From Nageia nagi (Eukaryota; Pinophyta): 64,000 bases of DNA. The notes under the pieces were generated by a model. That model had not been told where the DNA came from. It saw nothing but the letters and a program-made list of their open reading frames with translations, and searched no databases. The DNA lies in the NCBI GenBank assembly GCA_050084985.1, contig JBITNC010000001.1:133176001-133240000 (forward strand), in the 5' to 3' direction. Shown piece after piece: positions 1 through 11,831 of this stretch; positions within the stretch are counted from its first letter, which is position 1; the number at the start of each line of letters is the position of its first letter. Both the position numbers and the translations under genes were made by a program.

Positions 1-1478
1 ATCCTCTAACCCTAAATGGCCATTTTGTATATATGATGGATGTCCTACATGATAATCGTTATCCCCCCTATTGAGATACGAAAAGTGGATGTGGTGGAAT
101 CCCATCTCTTAAGTAAAGTTGCTATGAGAGGGTAGTCTTAGTGGATGTGACCCATGTAGGGCCCAACAACAAAACCCATACTCTAAAGGAACATGTGGTC
201 TATAGCAATAAGAAAAGTATGACCCTCCTAGAGTATCATAGGGTAGCGACCCCTACGATCGAACATAGCTTGAACCTAAAATGAAAAATTAACTAAGTTA
301 AAAAAAATTAACCCTAAGACCAAATGCCAGCGACCCAAAGGGAAGGTCATTGAGTTACTAGAAATTGCTAGCTAAATATTGGTGACTTTGAAACCTTCCA
401 TCCTTGGCTGATGACCACATTTGAGGTGCCCAAAAGAGTTTAAAATACTAAAAAAATAGAATAAAATGAAAAATCTAAATAGTTGAAAAAGGTTTAAGCA
501 TGAAAATAATTACTCCTATGAATTCACTTTTTTAATTTAGGCATTAAAAGTAACAAATTTGATAAAAAAAAAATATAAAATAGGATTTTAAAATCCTAAC
601 TTCTCCTTGATTGGTTAACTTCAAAAAACTAGTCTCCTCGAAAATATACTAGCTCACGAAATATGTCAAGGACAAGAAATAGGTGGCCCATAATGAAAAG
701 TGTGGCAGGTCAACCACAACTCTAAAAACCATAAAAGACAAATAGGAAAATGATAAGTCACTCTATATTTTTATTCTAATTATGACTCAAAATGCTAATG
801 ATTTAAGTTGGACATCAATGATTTACATGGGAATCCAACGATTAGAACCAATCATCGGTAACCCATAACATTATATATATATATACACACACCCAAAATA
901 CAACATTCAAAATTTAAAAAAAAAAGGAGAGAGAGGATTGATGAATAAAATACTTAAGCCCTCTTTTTGGTTCATAATCAAGATGAAAGTAATAAAATAT
1001 ATCAAAAATGAACAAAACCCCTACTTGTTAAAATAGCCTAAATCACATGTTTAAAATAAATTGAATTTTATGAATGGTTCAAAATTTGAAAAATCAAACA
1101 TGATTAATAGACATGATATGAACTTTTTCATAAGATCATCATGTACCCTAGCTAATAGGATGGAAGTTAACAAAATCAAACCAATCGTATATACAAAACT
1201 CATAATTTATTTCACACTAGCTTCGGCATACATTCGATGACACATAGACTCATCATGTACCTACCACAAATAACACATGGTATCAGGATAGATATAAGCA
1301 TCATTTTGGTATATACAATAATGGTTTACAAAATGTGATAAAGTATAAAATTGACTAGAACATGAGTTAATCATAGTTTAACCAATCAAATTTGACTTAT
1401 GCATAGAAACTAGGTCAACTTTAAATATCAATCAAGTGTCAATACAAGTCGAGGGACTTAAATCAAAACCCCACCATA

Positions 1479-1497
1479 TGTGTGTGTGTGTGTGTGT
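1479..1497. repeat. (TG)n microsatellite
   Basis: About nine TG units form an uninterrupted dinucleotide run. A mixed TA/CA run lies at 871-892. Confidence 0.9.
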
Positions 1498-2334
1498 ATC
1501 TTACATTTAGTTTTGGTAAAAAAAGAAAAAAAATATAAAAAATTAAGCCCTCCTTTTAGTTTAGGTTCAGCTTAGGTCTATAACAAAAAATATTTAGACC
1601 CTTCTTTTTTCATAGGAATTTGGATGAAAAATGGACATCTTGGGTCCCTTTTGAGGTAACATTAAGAAGACTATAATTAAATGCCTCACACTCTAGGCTA
1701 AAAAAAAATTAAAAAAAAAAAAAGAGTTAACAAAAAATTTAAAAAAAATCTTAAAAATTTTAAAATATGTCAAAGACAAAATGAAACAAGTTGCTTCCTT
1801 GTTGATTTGACCAAGGTTATGTGTTTTAGAAAACTAAAACTTATGGGTAATTCTAAATTTGAAAAATGACCCTTCTCTTGATAGACAAAAGATGGATGGG
1901 GTTGGATATGAATAAAAACATTAAATGAACTTTTGTATAAGATAATCATGTAACCTAACTTTTGGGATGAATAGCAAAATGATTAAAATAATTGTATTCA
2001 TAGGGTAACTTCTTTATCACATGCTAACTTTGGTATACATAGATGACATAGAAGCTCATCATGTACCTACCACAAACAACACATAGTATAATGATACCAA
2101 TAAGTTCCACTTTGATAATATAACCATACTACTTTCAAAATGTGTCAAATGAAAAATATTAGAAAATAAATTTAATTATAATTCAATCAATCAAGTTTAG
2201 CTTATTCATAGGGAATAAGTTAATCCAAAATATTGACTCAAGTCAAAAATACAAGTGAAGAAACTTGAGTGCACCCATATTTAGAAAGGTAAAGTTTTTG
2301 AATTATCCTCCACTTACAAATAAGTAGATAATTC

Positions 2335-2348
2335 AAAAAGGGGAAAAA
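2335..2348 (+). other. Polypurine tract
   Basis: A purine-only stretch (AAAAAGGGGAAAAA) sits immediately before an LTR that starts TGTAGACACC. This is the usual plus-strand priming site of LTR retrotransposons. Confidence 0.55.
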
Positions 2349-3107
2349 TGTAGACACCCAAAAATGGCCCTTCCTTCAAAAAATGAAGGAAAATAAAAAA
2401 TTAAAGTAAAATTAACATGTTTACTATAGTATGCCAAATGCTAGCATCTAACTTTAATTATTGATGACTCAGCCTAGATGTTGATTTTCAATACCTAGAC
2501 ACTAGCGACTCTATAATTGGAAAAAGTAAAATAAAAATGATAACTCCTAGAGCATCTTGGGAAGAAATTAAGGGATAATAGATGACTTATCATACATCCT
2601 ATGCATCCCAGCTTTAGATCATAGCCATAACAAAGTTGGATAGGCTTTTTTATCGTAATTTTTGTCTCAAAATTATAGAAACTTCATTTATTTATGAAAT
2701 TTATAAATAAAGCCTTCTACAATGAAGCAAGGGACCCAATTTGAATGCAAAGTTACTTTATTGAAACACATCCAAGGTTACTGAGTTAAGTGCATTAATG
2801 TTTCAAGTACTTACATGTTTTTTTAATGATCATTTTTATGTTTATTTTATGATATGAACAAGTATATTTGATGTTGTTTCTTTTCATATGTGTCCATGGT
2901 CCACAGGTGCAGAGCATTAGAATTGAATAAAGAAAGCCATAAGGAATTGAAGAGAACAAAGAGATCTAGATTCTTTGCAGGTTTTGGAAGATAGTTTCCA
3001 AAGCTTGTAGACATTGAAAATAGGCCTACAAATGTCTAAACATTATTTGCCCTTTTACAGGGTAACAAATTGAAACAATTTCATCATTTATATCATTGAG
3101 GTCTACA
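2349..3107 (+). repeat. 3' LTR, TGTAGACAC type
   Basis: The LTR starts TGTAGACACCCAAAAATGGC after a polypurine tract and is proposed to end at GGTCTACA near 3107. The same kind of start (TGTAGACACT) and end (GACCTACA) bound the LTR at 54371-55493, which suggests related families. The body is too diverged to align by eye. Its 5' partner is outside the window, so both ends are inferred. Confidence 0.45.
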
Positions 3108-3304
3108 TAAGAGAAATAAAGAAAAATGTTGGTTGTAACATGTCTTATCTTATTTGCTAATATGGTTACTTTTTGAGCATGACATATTTAACCCCTCACA
3201 CCTAGTCATCTAACTCAAGGAGATATTGGACCACTTAATAATATTTTATATCTTCCTACTTCATCAACCAACTTGAGAAAAGATATGATGTGAGTTTGAG
3301 ATCA

Positions 3305-3312
3305 TATAAAGG
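3305..3312 (+). promoter_or_regulatory. TATA-like box in LTR
   Basis: TATAAAGG is conserved in both LTRs of this element (here and at 8140-8147), in sequence that otherwise drifts. It is a plausible core promoter for the retroelement transcript. Confidence 0.4.
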
Positions 3313-3505
3313 CAAGTTAGATCATCACTTGAAGGATCATCTTGTGCATTCTATCTTGGATCATTTAGAGCTTAGGGATGCTTCCCTTCTCTACCTTATA
3401 GGGATTAGGGCTGATCCCTAGACTAGAAGTGGCTCATCTACACTTGTACACCTCTTATAGAGCTTACACATATCATTCTTACCATTTAAGAGCTTACGCT
3501 AGTCA

Positions 3506-3595
3506 TTGGGAGTCATCTTGAGACTTGCACCAAGATTGGGAGCCTCCTTGAGACTTGCACCAAGCTTGGGATCATCCTTGGGACTTGCACCAACC
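3506..3595 (+). repeat. 30-bp tandem repeat, three copies, inside LTR
   Basis: Units start at 3506, 3536 and 3566 with TTGGG and share the core GACTTGCACCAA. The matching place in the 3' LTR (about 8333-8400) has only two recognisable units, so copy number changed after insertion or during reverse transcription. Confidence 0.85.
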
Positions 3596-4067
3596 TTATA
3601 GATTCTAGTTTGATTATTTTGGAGTCTTGGACTTTTTCCTAGCACTTATTATAGGCTTAATACAACCTTATACTTATTCTTGGTTGACTATTGATGATAT
3701 TGGCTCTCATATTGCATCACGAATGTAAATGAATTTTCCTATATATTTTTGTTATCATACTATCTTCATTATGCATAAGAATGTATGTGAATTAGAGTAT
3801 TTTGAACCTATATTATTATTATATTATAGATCTAATTTGTGTCCTAGTTTTGGTTATATTTACATCTTATAGGTATTTTATATTAGATTTGGCTATTAGT
3901 ATTATATTCTAGTTTTGAGTGCATGTTTTAATGGTTAATGAACATTTAATTTGATGCCCTAAGTTGTGAATGAATATGGAATTAAGTGAGAAATTGGATA
4001 AATCCTATAAAGGTACAACACGAGTATAAAAACTCTAAATCCTGAGAACTTGTGAAGGATTAGAAAG

Positions 4068-4945
4068 ATGAAAATTCCTTAAGAACAATTGAATTCTATG
4101 GTTGATTTTCTAGCTCAGTTTGTAAACAAGGTTAATGGGCTCTCTCAGCTCCAACAAGATACTTCAAGTTTAGTCACATATATATAAGGGGTGGCTATTG
4201 ACTTGTTCTTATAAAATAAAGAAAGCAAAAAAAATCAAGGTAATGAGATGGATGAATATTTCACATAATAATAAGAAAAACATGATGAATTTAGACAAGC
4301 GAATTCATTTGAGGGATATTTGAAGTTTTTTGGAAAGAAGATTGACCAAGGAAGGAAGCATTACAAGCAATTGCAAGTGGCCATGTCTAATGGAAGTAAC
4401 ATGCCCATAAAATTATGGTTACAAAAGATGATAATGTACTTCACCCTTCTAATGAATGAGAAGGATGCAATTCAATATGCTTTATTCCACCTTAAAGGTA
4501 TTATGCATGAATGGAGGTATAATGGCCTTACAATTTTCCACTTTCAAATAATTTAGCCAAAATAAATAAGAATGAGAAGATTAGAGAATAAGAGTAGCTC
4601 AAATCACATAAATAAAATACCCGATCTCATAAGGTATATATGGTGGAATTCCAAAATGATTTTTTAGATATACATACAACTACTATTAATAATATTGGGC
4701 ATGGGGAAAAGAATAAAATAATGAATCTAGTAGACAAATCCAAAGATATTTCTATGATTAGTAGAATTGATGACATGGTTAATATCATCAATATACCCTC
4801 AAAGGAAGAATATAATGAAAGATAGGATAAAATATTATGATAAGAAGATGAATTAGTTTACAAGCCTTATGTAGGAACCATGACAAGTGAAGAAGATGTG
4901 ATAAGTCTAGAAGTTGATACTAAAGAAAGAGTAGCACAACATTAG
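4068..4945 (+). pseudogene. Gag-like relic of LTR element 2
   Basis: From an ATG at 4068 one frame runs to 4556 with a few stops; a second frame continues from 4640 to about 4945. The part translated from 4320 includes the phrases LWLQKMIMYFTLL and ALFHLKGIMHEW. These resemble the capsid core of Ty3/gypsy gag, where a W-x-x-x-M-x-x-Y-F-x-L segment is followed by A-x-x-x-L-x-G-x-A-x-x-W. No zinc knuckle, protease, reverse transcriptase or integrase follows before the 3' LTR, so the element could not move by itself. Family placement is by pattern and tentative. The second-frame segment is rich in D, E and K and has no motif I recognise. Confidence 0.5.
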
Positions 4946-7829
4946 CATGGTAAACCCATTCTATAAAATATTTAAGGGTTTCCAAAGGGGTGTACCACAT
5001 ATGGATTCATTAAGATCATGGACCAACCAAATTGCCACTCATAAAAGGCACTACAAAACTTTTGATTTTCACAACAGTACACTCAACATAAAGGAAGTAC
5101 AAGAGCACATATTTAAGGCATGATTTAGCCATATTACCACAAATAAAAGGAACTATAATATTTTTTATTTATATAATAGTATGTTAAGTTTAATTAACTC
5201 ATTTTAGGATGCATTTGGAATAGGACATGGACCATTGAAACACCAAGTTAAAGGACCACTTTATACAATGGTACCAAAGAACCTTTCTTATAACCATGGT
5301 GGGGATGATAGCATGATTAGAGAAATAACTCAAGATTTCTTATTACATTCATATTTTAAACAACAACATATGATAACTTCAAAAAGGTATGGTTGTACCA
5401 CTAAGACAACAATATACTATATTTTATTTCCCTCCTTTGGGTTGCAATAATGAGAGGCAATAGATTAATCAAGTTGAGAGTTAATATTACCATATTATTG
5501 GAAATAATTATGGTCACTTGTAGGGATTCCCTCCATGTTCCACTTGAAAAAAGTTATGTCATGGTTGGAAAGAAAAATATGATCTTGTTATCACACTTAG
5601 ATTTAGCATAGAAAAGCATGATAAATTGAGGAAGGTATGGTAGTACTTATTGTCATAGCTCAATATTTTGATTGGTAATGATAGGAAACATTGTAAGGAT
5701 TAAGAAGAAATTAAGTTTACATGCTCACATTTTATAGTACAACCCCAACTTGAAAAGACATACCTTGCATTTCATTTAATGAGGGTCAACACTTGATTAA
5801 GATGAGAAATCAATCCTTATTTTAAAGCTCACTTAATAAACAATCAAATATGATGATTCCCAAAAGGTATATTAACCCATTTTATTTTTATAGAAATAGT
5901 ACCCATAATTTCATCTCTTCTTTTTAGTTCACCATAACAAGCAGCCACAATTTGATTAAGATAGGTACAGAATTGAAAATTAGCATGCTTTCATTAATTG
6001 GTACCTTTGGAACTACTTGTAGAGATCTAGATCCTATGATGTATAAAGCTCATGACATGGTAAGGAGGAAAAATCATATTTTATTTCCCTATTTAGTTTA
6101 AAAATAGCATTATGAGAGGAAAAGCACCACTCTATATATGGTCCCATACATAAAGAATGAGGTATTTCTAAAGATCCCTTCAAGATTCATCCATATCACA
6201 CCAATACTTTACAATTCATTTATAGAAAAATATAGTCCATCATTGATGAGATTTGGATGGTCACATATAAGAAATAATAAGGTAGTTATTTCTATCACAC
6301 ATAGGGAGATACAATTTTCAAACTCATAAATTAGTCATGGCATCTCCTTATAGAAGTATAATAGTAGCAAACTCAGTTTGGATGAGGGGGAATCTTGGTC
6401 AAAGAAGGAGTAAAATATGATTACACCCCTTGTACCTCTACTCACAATTGGAAGCCAACAAATGAAGCATAATGTTCATAAAATCTATCTCAAATTTGGG
6501 AAAGTTTATGGGTAGCCTTTAATAGAAAAAAATAGTCCTAGCTCTCATGCCACATGGAAGAGTCATACAATTGGATTTTATGCCAAGTTATGGAATATGC
6601 ATACTCAGTTTGGGATACATGAAGTTGGCATAATTTATCAAAATATGGCTCTATACACCAACTAATAGGGAAAATAATACTTTTGGAAGTTACAAAAGTA
6701 TTTACAAGGAAAAGAGGCACCAAAGATCATCTTCCATCATAAGGGATAGTTAACGTATCATCTTTAATTTTTGAGACAATTTTAGGAATTTTGCTACCAT
6801 TAGAGAGGTGCTTTACATGGAAATGATGGACACATTTAGAGTTGATGCATATTCACATTATGGGCAATAAGATATGATAATTTCAAGAAGCTATAATTGT
6901 CCTCTTTATTTTTGTAACAACCATATACTTTCTAGCATGTATTCATTTTTTATTGCAAAGATAATGGAAAAATTTGTGATGGATATACACTTGCATTTGG
7001 GGTAGCCAAACATCCATTTCATAATATGCCACTAAAACACCATACCCATAGAAATCAAGGTGATAAATGAATACATAATGATACTTCTATAGCCACATTA
7101 TTTGATACCCTTCAAGGCATTGATAGAAAGTAACAATAGAAATGAAGATTTCATTCAATGGTATTTTATATAATAGCATGTATGAATCTTGATGTTTCCA
7201 AACAAGGTAAAACTTACAACCATTCCTATATGAATTTGATACAAATAAACTATATTTCAATTTGGGAAATTGGTTTGAAGATTGATGCATTAAGAAAGAT
7301 AAAATTTGTGGATTCAAAAATCATTCCACTCTTGACTAATCTACATATTATTTTGGTTGGGAACAACCCTACCAAGTTCATTACCATTGGATCAAGAGAT
7401 ATAATAACTAGTTCCTCTTAAGGAATAACACTTGGAAAGCATTTAAATAATATTTTTTCATCTAAAATAAATTAGGTCAACATCTTATCAACTTGTGATT
7501 CTTCATATTTTTGGGATAATAAGGCATTAGGATCCAGTTGGAAGTAAGGCAAAAGGGTTTGGGCTAGATAGGCATGCATCATCAATAATAGTTCTTACTT
7601 CTACACCTTGGAATAGCTTCCTCCATAATTGCACCTTCTTTACATCATCAAGAGACTACTTAAAAGAGTATTTGTACAGTTTATTGATACATTTGAAGGA
7701 TCACCATCAAGTCAAGCATTATTTGCGAAACTTGGATCCCTTGGAACAATCAAAGATTATGCACGAAAATAAACACTTTAGAATGCATTTATAAATGCTT
7801 GAGGATAAATAATTTGACGAGGGTGGACT
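4946..7829 (+). other. Non-coding, internally repetitive interior of LTR element 2
   Basis: No pol domain can be read in any frame. The sequence keeps returning to similar phrases at irregular spacing: AATATGATGATTCCCAAAAG-like text near 5366, 5846 and 6866, and a purine-rich TAATGAGAGG-like motif near 5448, 5676, 5778 and 6110. This looks like an old tandem array that has drifted. It fits a large non-autonomous LTR element rather than a pol-coding one. The repeat boundaries cannot be fixed by eye. Confidence 0.4.
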
Positions 7830-8808
7830 TGTAATATCCCTAATTTGGGATATCTATACATCATCCCTCATACCTATTCATTGTGATTTTTAGTACTTAG
7901 ATTATGAATAATTTATTTATCAATTTATGTATTATTATATTTATATTTGTACATTAAAGGTAAGCACCCAAGTAAGGATAATATGTAATTTATTTTGGCT
8001 AAGTTAAGGAGGGCACTTTAATGTATTTAGCCCTAGGTAGTCAGTCACCTCAAGGAGATATTGGGCTACTTAATAATATCTTATATCCTCCTACTTGGTT
8101 GACCAACTTGAGGAAAGATATGATGTGAGTTTGAGATCATATAAAGGCAAGTTAGAGCATCACTTGAAGAATCATCTTATGCATTCGATCTTGGATCATT
8201 CAAAGTTTAGGGATGCTTCCCTTCTCTACCTTAAGCCTGCTCCCTACCCTTGAAGTGGATCATCTACACTTTTAAACCTCTTGGATAGCTTGCACCTATC
8301 ATTATTTATATTTTAGAGCTTACACCAACCATTAGGAGTCATCTTGAGACTTACACCAAGAATGGGAGCCTCCTTAGGACTTGCATCAATCTTGTGGAGT
8401 CTAGTTTGAGCATTTTGGAGTTTGGGCTTTGACCTTGAACTTGTTACAACCCTATACTTATTCTTGGTTTATTGTTGATGATATTAGCCCTCATATTGCA
8501 TATCGAATGTGAATGAATATTCCTATATATTTTTTCCATGCTATTATCTTCATTGTGCATAGGAATGTATGGAAATTAGTGTATTTTAGAGCTATATTTA
8601 TGTTGTGTTACATATCTAATTTGTGCCCTAATTTTGGTCATATTTTATGTTATAAGAGCTTTATAATATCAAATTTGGCTAGTGTTGTTATATTCTAGTT
8701 TTGAGAGCATGTTTAGATGGTTAATGAGCATTTACTTTGATGCCCTAGTTTGTGAATGAATGCAAAATTGAGTGAGAAATTGGATAAATCATAGAAAGGT
8801 ACATCACA
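7830..8808 (+). repeat. 3' LTR of LTR element 2
   Basis: The LTR starts TGTAATATCCCTAATTTGGG right after the purine-rich GAGGGTGGACT, a plausible polypurine tract. It aligns with 3187-4021 over most of its length and ends near GGTACATCACA. A TATAAAGG box lies at 8140-8147. Only two copies of the 30-bp unit are visible. Confidence 0.7.
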
Positions 8809-9182
8809 CATAAATCTAGATCTAATCAGTGATGATGAGAATCATTGATCATATAATGTATAAATATGTATACAACAAGATCTAGATATGATTGAATCAC
8901 ATCCTTCCTCCTTTTTATAGATGAAGTATCCACAGTGGGCTAAGATTCCTTACTTAGAACTCCTTTGACTTGTTAACATAAAAGATAAAAGGAGTGAAAT
9001 ATTCTTTCTTCTATAAACATAGCTTGATTATAACAATATACTCAATAAATAAATTAGATACCTAAAATATGGTTTTTAAATTAATAAAAAAAAAAATTTA
9101 AGTGTCTATAATTACTTCTATTAGGACTCATCTAGAAATTTTGTTGATCTTCTTTATAAAAGATTTTTAATGTAGGTATTCG
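8809..9182. other. Unassigned AT-rich spacer
   Basis: No gene, LTR or clear repeat is visible here. Confidence 0.5.
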
Positions 9183-9583
9183 ATGTATGTCATTTTTGAA
9201 AATACTAGTGATGAATATTTAGTATTTATTGATGGTTTAAATGTTTCATATGTGCATGTAAGAAGATTTGAATGTATTACACTTAGGTCAAGTATTATAA
9301 ATGGTTGCATCAATTTAAGTAAAATATGTATTCAAAAAGTTAGTGACTATCTTAATGAACAGTTTGTAGACTTACCAATACTTAATGTAATAAATATTTT
9401 CAATATTTATTGTTATTATGATGAAGAAGATTAAAGAGAGTTAGGCATAAGTTAATGGTTAAATCACTTATGCAAAAAATTTAATACCAAAAATTAGATA
9501 AATTACAAAGTTTTATTATGATATTTCATAAAGGATATCAACAACATGGAAACAATTTCGAGATGAACTTAAATGATTTTACA
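9183..9583 (+). pseudogene. Possible hAT-like transposase C-terminal fragment
   Basis: An ATG-started frame of 83 codons ends with DLPILNVINIFNIYCYYDEED. That resembles the C-terminal part of plant hAT-family relics, where a phrase like F-x-D-x-x-I-L-x-A-x-x-I-F-x-P precedes an acidic segment. Past the stop the same frame goes on with RELGIS and LNHLCKKF up to a SINE insertion at 9584. The match is loose, no catalytic residue can be seen, and it may be a chance open frame. Confidence 0.25.
9571..9583. repeat. Target site duplication, left copy
   Basis: AAATGATTTTACA here is repeated as AAATGATATTACA at 9702-9714 with one mismatch in 13. The two copies flank the SINE. Confidence 0.75.
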
Positions 9584-9701
9584 ACTCAAGTGGATAATGA
9601 GAGGCTCCAGGTTCAAATCTCCCTCCTCACAAGCAGATGGATATGTAACATATGGTGAATGTCCATTGCCCCGCACAAACTTGTAACTTCATTAAAAAAA
9701 A
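9584..9701 (+). mobile_element. Short tRNA-derived SINE
   Basis: The body begins ACTCAAGTGGATAATGAG, which fits a polymerase III A box. About 25 bases on comes GGTTCAAATCTC, a near-perfect B box. It ends in TTCATT followed by a run of A. A 13-bp target duplication with one mismatch flanks it (9571-9583 and 9702-9714). A tRNA-like head, A tail and direct repeats together mark a SINE moved by LINE machinery. The family is not identified. Confidence 0.75.
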
Positions 9702-9714
9702 AAATGATATTACA

Positions 9715-10561
9715 TTTTTTTAAAACTTTATGCAGCTTTGACAAATTATCTTAACTATTCCTACAAATATTACACTTTATGATACATATTCAAATATTTA
9801 TCATTCAAATATTATACTTTATAATAAATATTCAAATAATTATCGTTCATAAATTACATTGTTCATATTTTTTTGCTACTTTACTTTCCCTAATTAAACA
9901 CTCTTATTGCTTTATATATATCTTACCATACAATTCCATTAACCTTTTTTACCAGTAGTGAACATTAATATATATTTCTATCTCTTGTTTTTATCCATAG
10001 AAAATGAATAATTTCAATAAGGTTCCAGCTCACAAAACTCAATATTTTTCTTATGAATTACATCATGATCGTCATTCTGATTCACATAATATTTTTCTTG
10101 TGATTACATCATGATTGTCCTTCTTGTCAAATTTGATCGCTGGTCAATCTTCTACAGCGATTAAAATAAAATAAAAGTAAGATTGCGTCTCGGGTATATT
10201 ACAGGGATTCACCGATTTGCTTGTAAGATTTCCATTCACGTAGATGGCAATGGTAAAACACAACCTATAATTTTTTTTCAACCATGTAGAATCTCCTCTT
10301 GTGCATTACTACGAAATTTCTCAATATACTTTCAACGAATTTAATATTCTTAAAATTATCTCCACCATGATGCCAACATGTTTATCTCTTTTTCAAGTAT
10401 CGGCCTTTCAGGGCATTGGAATTGGTAACTTGGCTTTACCATTCATGGAGGCGCCCGACGAGATTCCCACAGCGCAGTAACGAATCCTCTTCGCTTGTTT
10501 CGTTGATTGGTGAAATTAAGAGAAATGCTTTTTTATGGAGACTTGATCTTCGGCCTTTTAT
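9715..10561. other. Upstream region of the EDS1-like relic, no gene seen
   Basis: The first part is AT-rich. A 37-bp segment at 10042-10078 is repeated at 10089-10124 with a few changes. From about 10410 CG dinucleotides become common, which suggests the former 5' region or leader of the gene downstream. CTTTATATATATC near 9910 could be a TATA box, but it is far from the first coding sequence. Confidence 0.4.
10042..10124. repeat. Direct repeat of about 37 bp, period 47
   Basis: ATATTTTTCTTATGAATTAC at 10042 recurs as ATATTTTTCTTGTGATTACA at 10089. Both continue with CATCATGAT and then TCNTTCT. Confidence 0.8.
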
Positions 10562-11831
10562 TTGTTCTGTAAATGCAGATTTGATTGTAGCCATTCGCTA
10601 GGGCGATTTCTTGTATCCACAGGACTTCTTTCAAAGGCCTGGGAAGCGTCCACCAGAGCTAACGGAAAGTCCTTCGTAGTGGATGATATAGAAGATGTGG
10701 TTTTTGTCGCTTTCAGTGGGTCTGAAGCTCTGATGACTTTGAGGAAGCTCAGTGGTCCTCGGCTTTTTTAATGGAGCATATTGACTATGGGAAATCGGTG
10801 GAGTGCAATTTCAGAAACCTAATCAGTGGAGGAAATAGGGGTCGAGGATGCAGTGATGCCCAAGACCCTTATGAGGTGGGAATCACCTTGGCCTTGGAAG
10901 CTGCGGGAGTTAAACTCAGGTATTGCTACAAGCATAAAAGCCCCTTTTCTTTTAGTTCTCCTCGGTTAAAAAAACAAGCATTTTAATATTGTTTTTTACA
11001 GAATCGTGCAGCGCGAGAGGTTCTGATGAACACGGGAAGAATTGGAATCGGTCCCAGCCTCAACAGCGCCAAATTGTATGCACAGTCAGCAAAAATCCAG
11101 GGCGCCAGGGTAGAGATTGAATGCTACAAGACCATCTGCCAACGTGAGGGGCTTGGTTATTACGACTCTTTCAAATCCCACAACAATCTGAAGGATTTCA
11201 GGGCAAATATAGACAGAATTAAAATTTCCCGTTTCTGGAATAATCTCATAGAAATGGTGGAGACGAATCAGTTGCCTGATGATTTCCTTTTGCGGGGCAA
11301 GTGGGTATATGCTGGAACTTATTATCGGCAGCTTGTTGAGCCTCTGGACATTGCCCTTTACTGTCGTCTACGCAAGCATAAGAGATCTGGGCATTATCTT
11401 CAAGGCCATAGACCACCTTGTTATACCATTCTTGAAAAATGGCTTCACGACAGCAATTTCGGTAGGGAAAAAATTGAATGAACAGAACTGGCCGTGTTGA
11501 CTCAGGATTCCTGCTTTTGGGCCCGCCTAGAAGAGGCCAGAAATTGGGTAGACAGCATCAAGGAGGAAAATGATGGCGCTTTTGTTCAGAATTGATTGAC
11601 AAGATCCAGGGGTTCGTAAATCACGTTGGAAAGCTGATAGAGGCGCGTGATATATCATATGATGTGTTGTTGGAGGAAGGGAGTTTCATGAAATGGTGGA
11701 AAGATTACAGAGATATTTGTGTTTTTCTGTTTCCATCTCCTTGTCATCCTCGTCTGATAAAACTCCAAGTCGTTGAAAACGAAATGAGGAAGCTATGTAA
11801 AGCCAAAGAACCTTTGAATCTGCAACTTTAG
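10562..11831 (+). pseudogene. EDS1-family (PAD4/SAG101-like) immune regulator pseudogene
   Basis: EDS1, PAD4 and SAG101 are plant lipase-like proteins that form heterodimers and relay signals from TIR-type immune receptors. Here only the two ends of such a protein remain. The N-terminal piece (10598-10768) reads LGRFLVSTGLLSKAWEAS and VVFVAFSGS, like the start of the lipase-like domain. The middle of that domain, including the serine hydrolase region, is absent. The C-terminal EP domain follows. DPYEVGITLALEAAG comes first. After a possible 82-bp intron (10920-11001, GT to AG) come GYYDSFKSHNN, FWNNLIEMVETNQLPDDF, RQLVEPLDIALYCR and HKRSGHYL. Breaks: a stop at 10769, a frame mismatch across the intron, a stop at 11479, a stop at 11593 and a frameshift near 11583-11592 into a frame holding GSFMKWWKDYRD and ending at 11831. 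The C-terminal phrases identify the family well. The choice of PAD4 or SAG101 over EDS1 is a guess. Confidence 0.85.

Larger units (their letters stand above)
1..2348 (+). mobile_element. Interior of an LTR element cut by the window edge
   Basis: This stretch leads into a polypurine tract and an LTR at 2349, so it is read as the 3' part of an element interior whose left half lies outside the window. No coding region is recognisable. It holds a degenerate direct duplication with a period near 800 bp: the block near 1040-1440 recurs near 1840-2250, sharing phrases such as CATCATGTACCTACCACAAA. Short simple repeats occur at 871-892 (TA then CA) and 1479-1497 (TG). The structural reading is an inference from the LTR edge. 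Confidence 0.45.
3187..4021 (+). repeat. 5' LTR of LTR element 2 (truncated at its left end)
   Basis: From about 3187 this sequence aligns base by base with about 8040-8808, for example both carry GATCATATAAAGGCAAGTTA and the run ATGCTTCCCTTCTCTACC. The first 200 or so bases of the 3' copy (7830-8040) have no counterpart here, so the left end is lost or replaced. A TATAAAGG box lies at 3305-3312. The copy ends near GGTACAACA. No convincing primer-binding site follows. Confidence 0.7.

Noticed and set aside
1-30. CTAACCCTAAA at the very start resembles a plant telomere repeat
   Set aside because: Only one unit is present with no array, so it is most likely chance.
9421-9470. GGCATAAGTTAATGGTTAAATC as an A box of a longer SINE
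   Set aside because: The real A box lies at 9584, next to the B box and bounded by the target duplication.
10416-10601. 61-codon frame just upstream of the EDS1-like relic as its first exon
   Set aside because: It starts at TTG and its text does not resemble the start of any EDS1-family protein.
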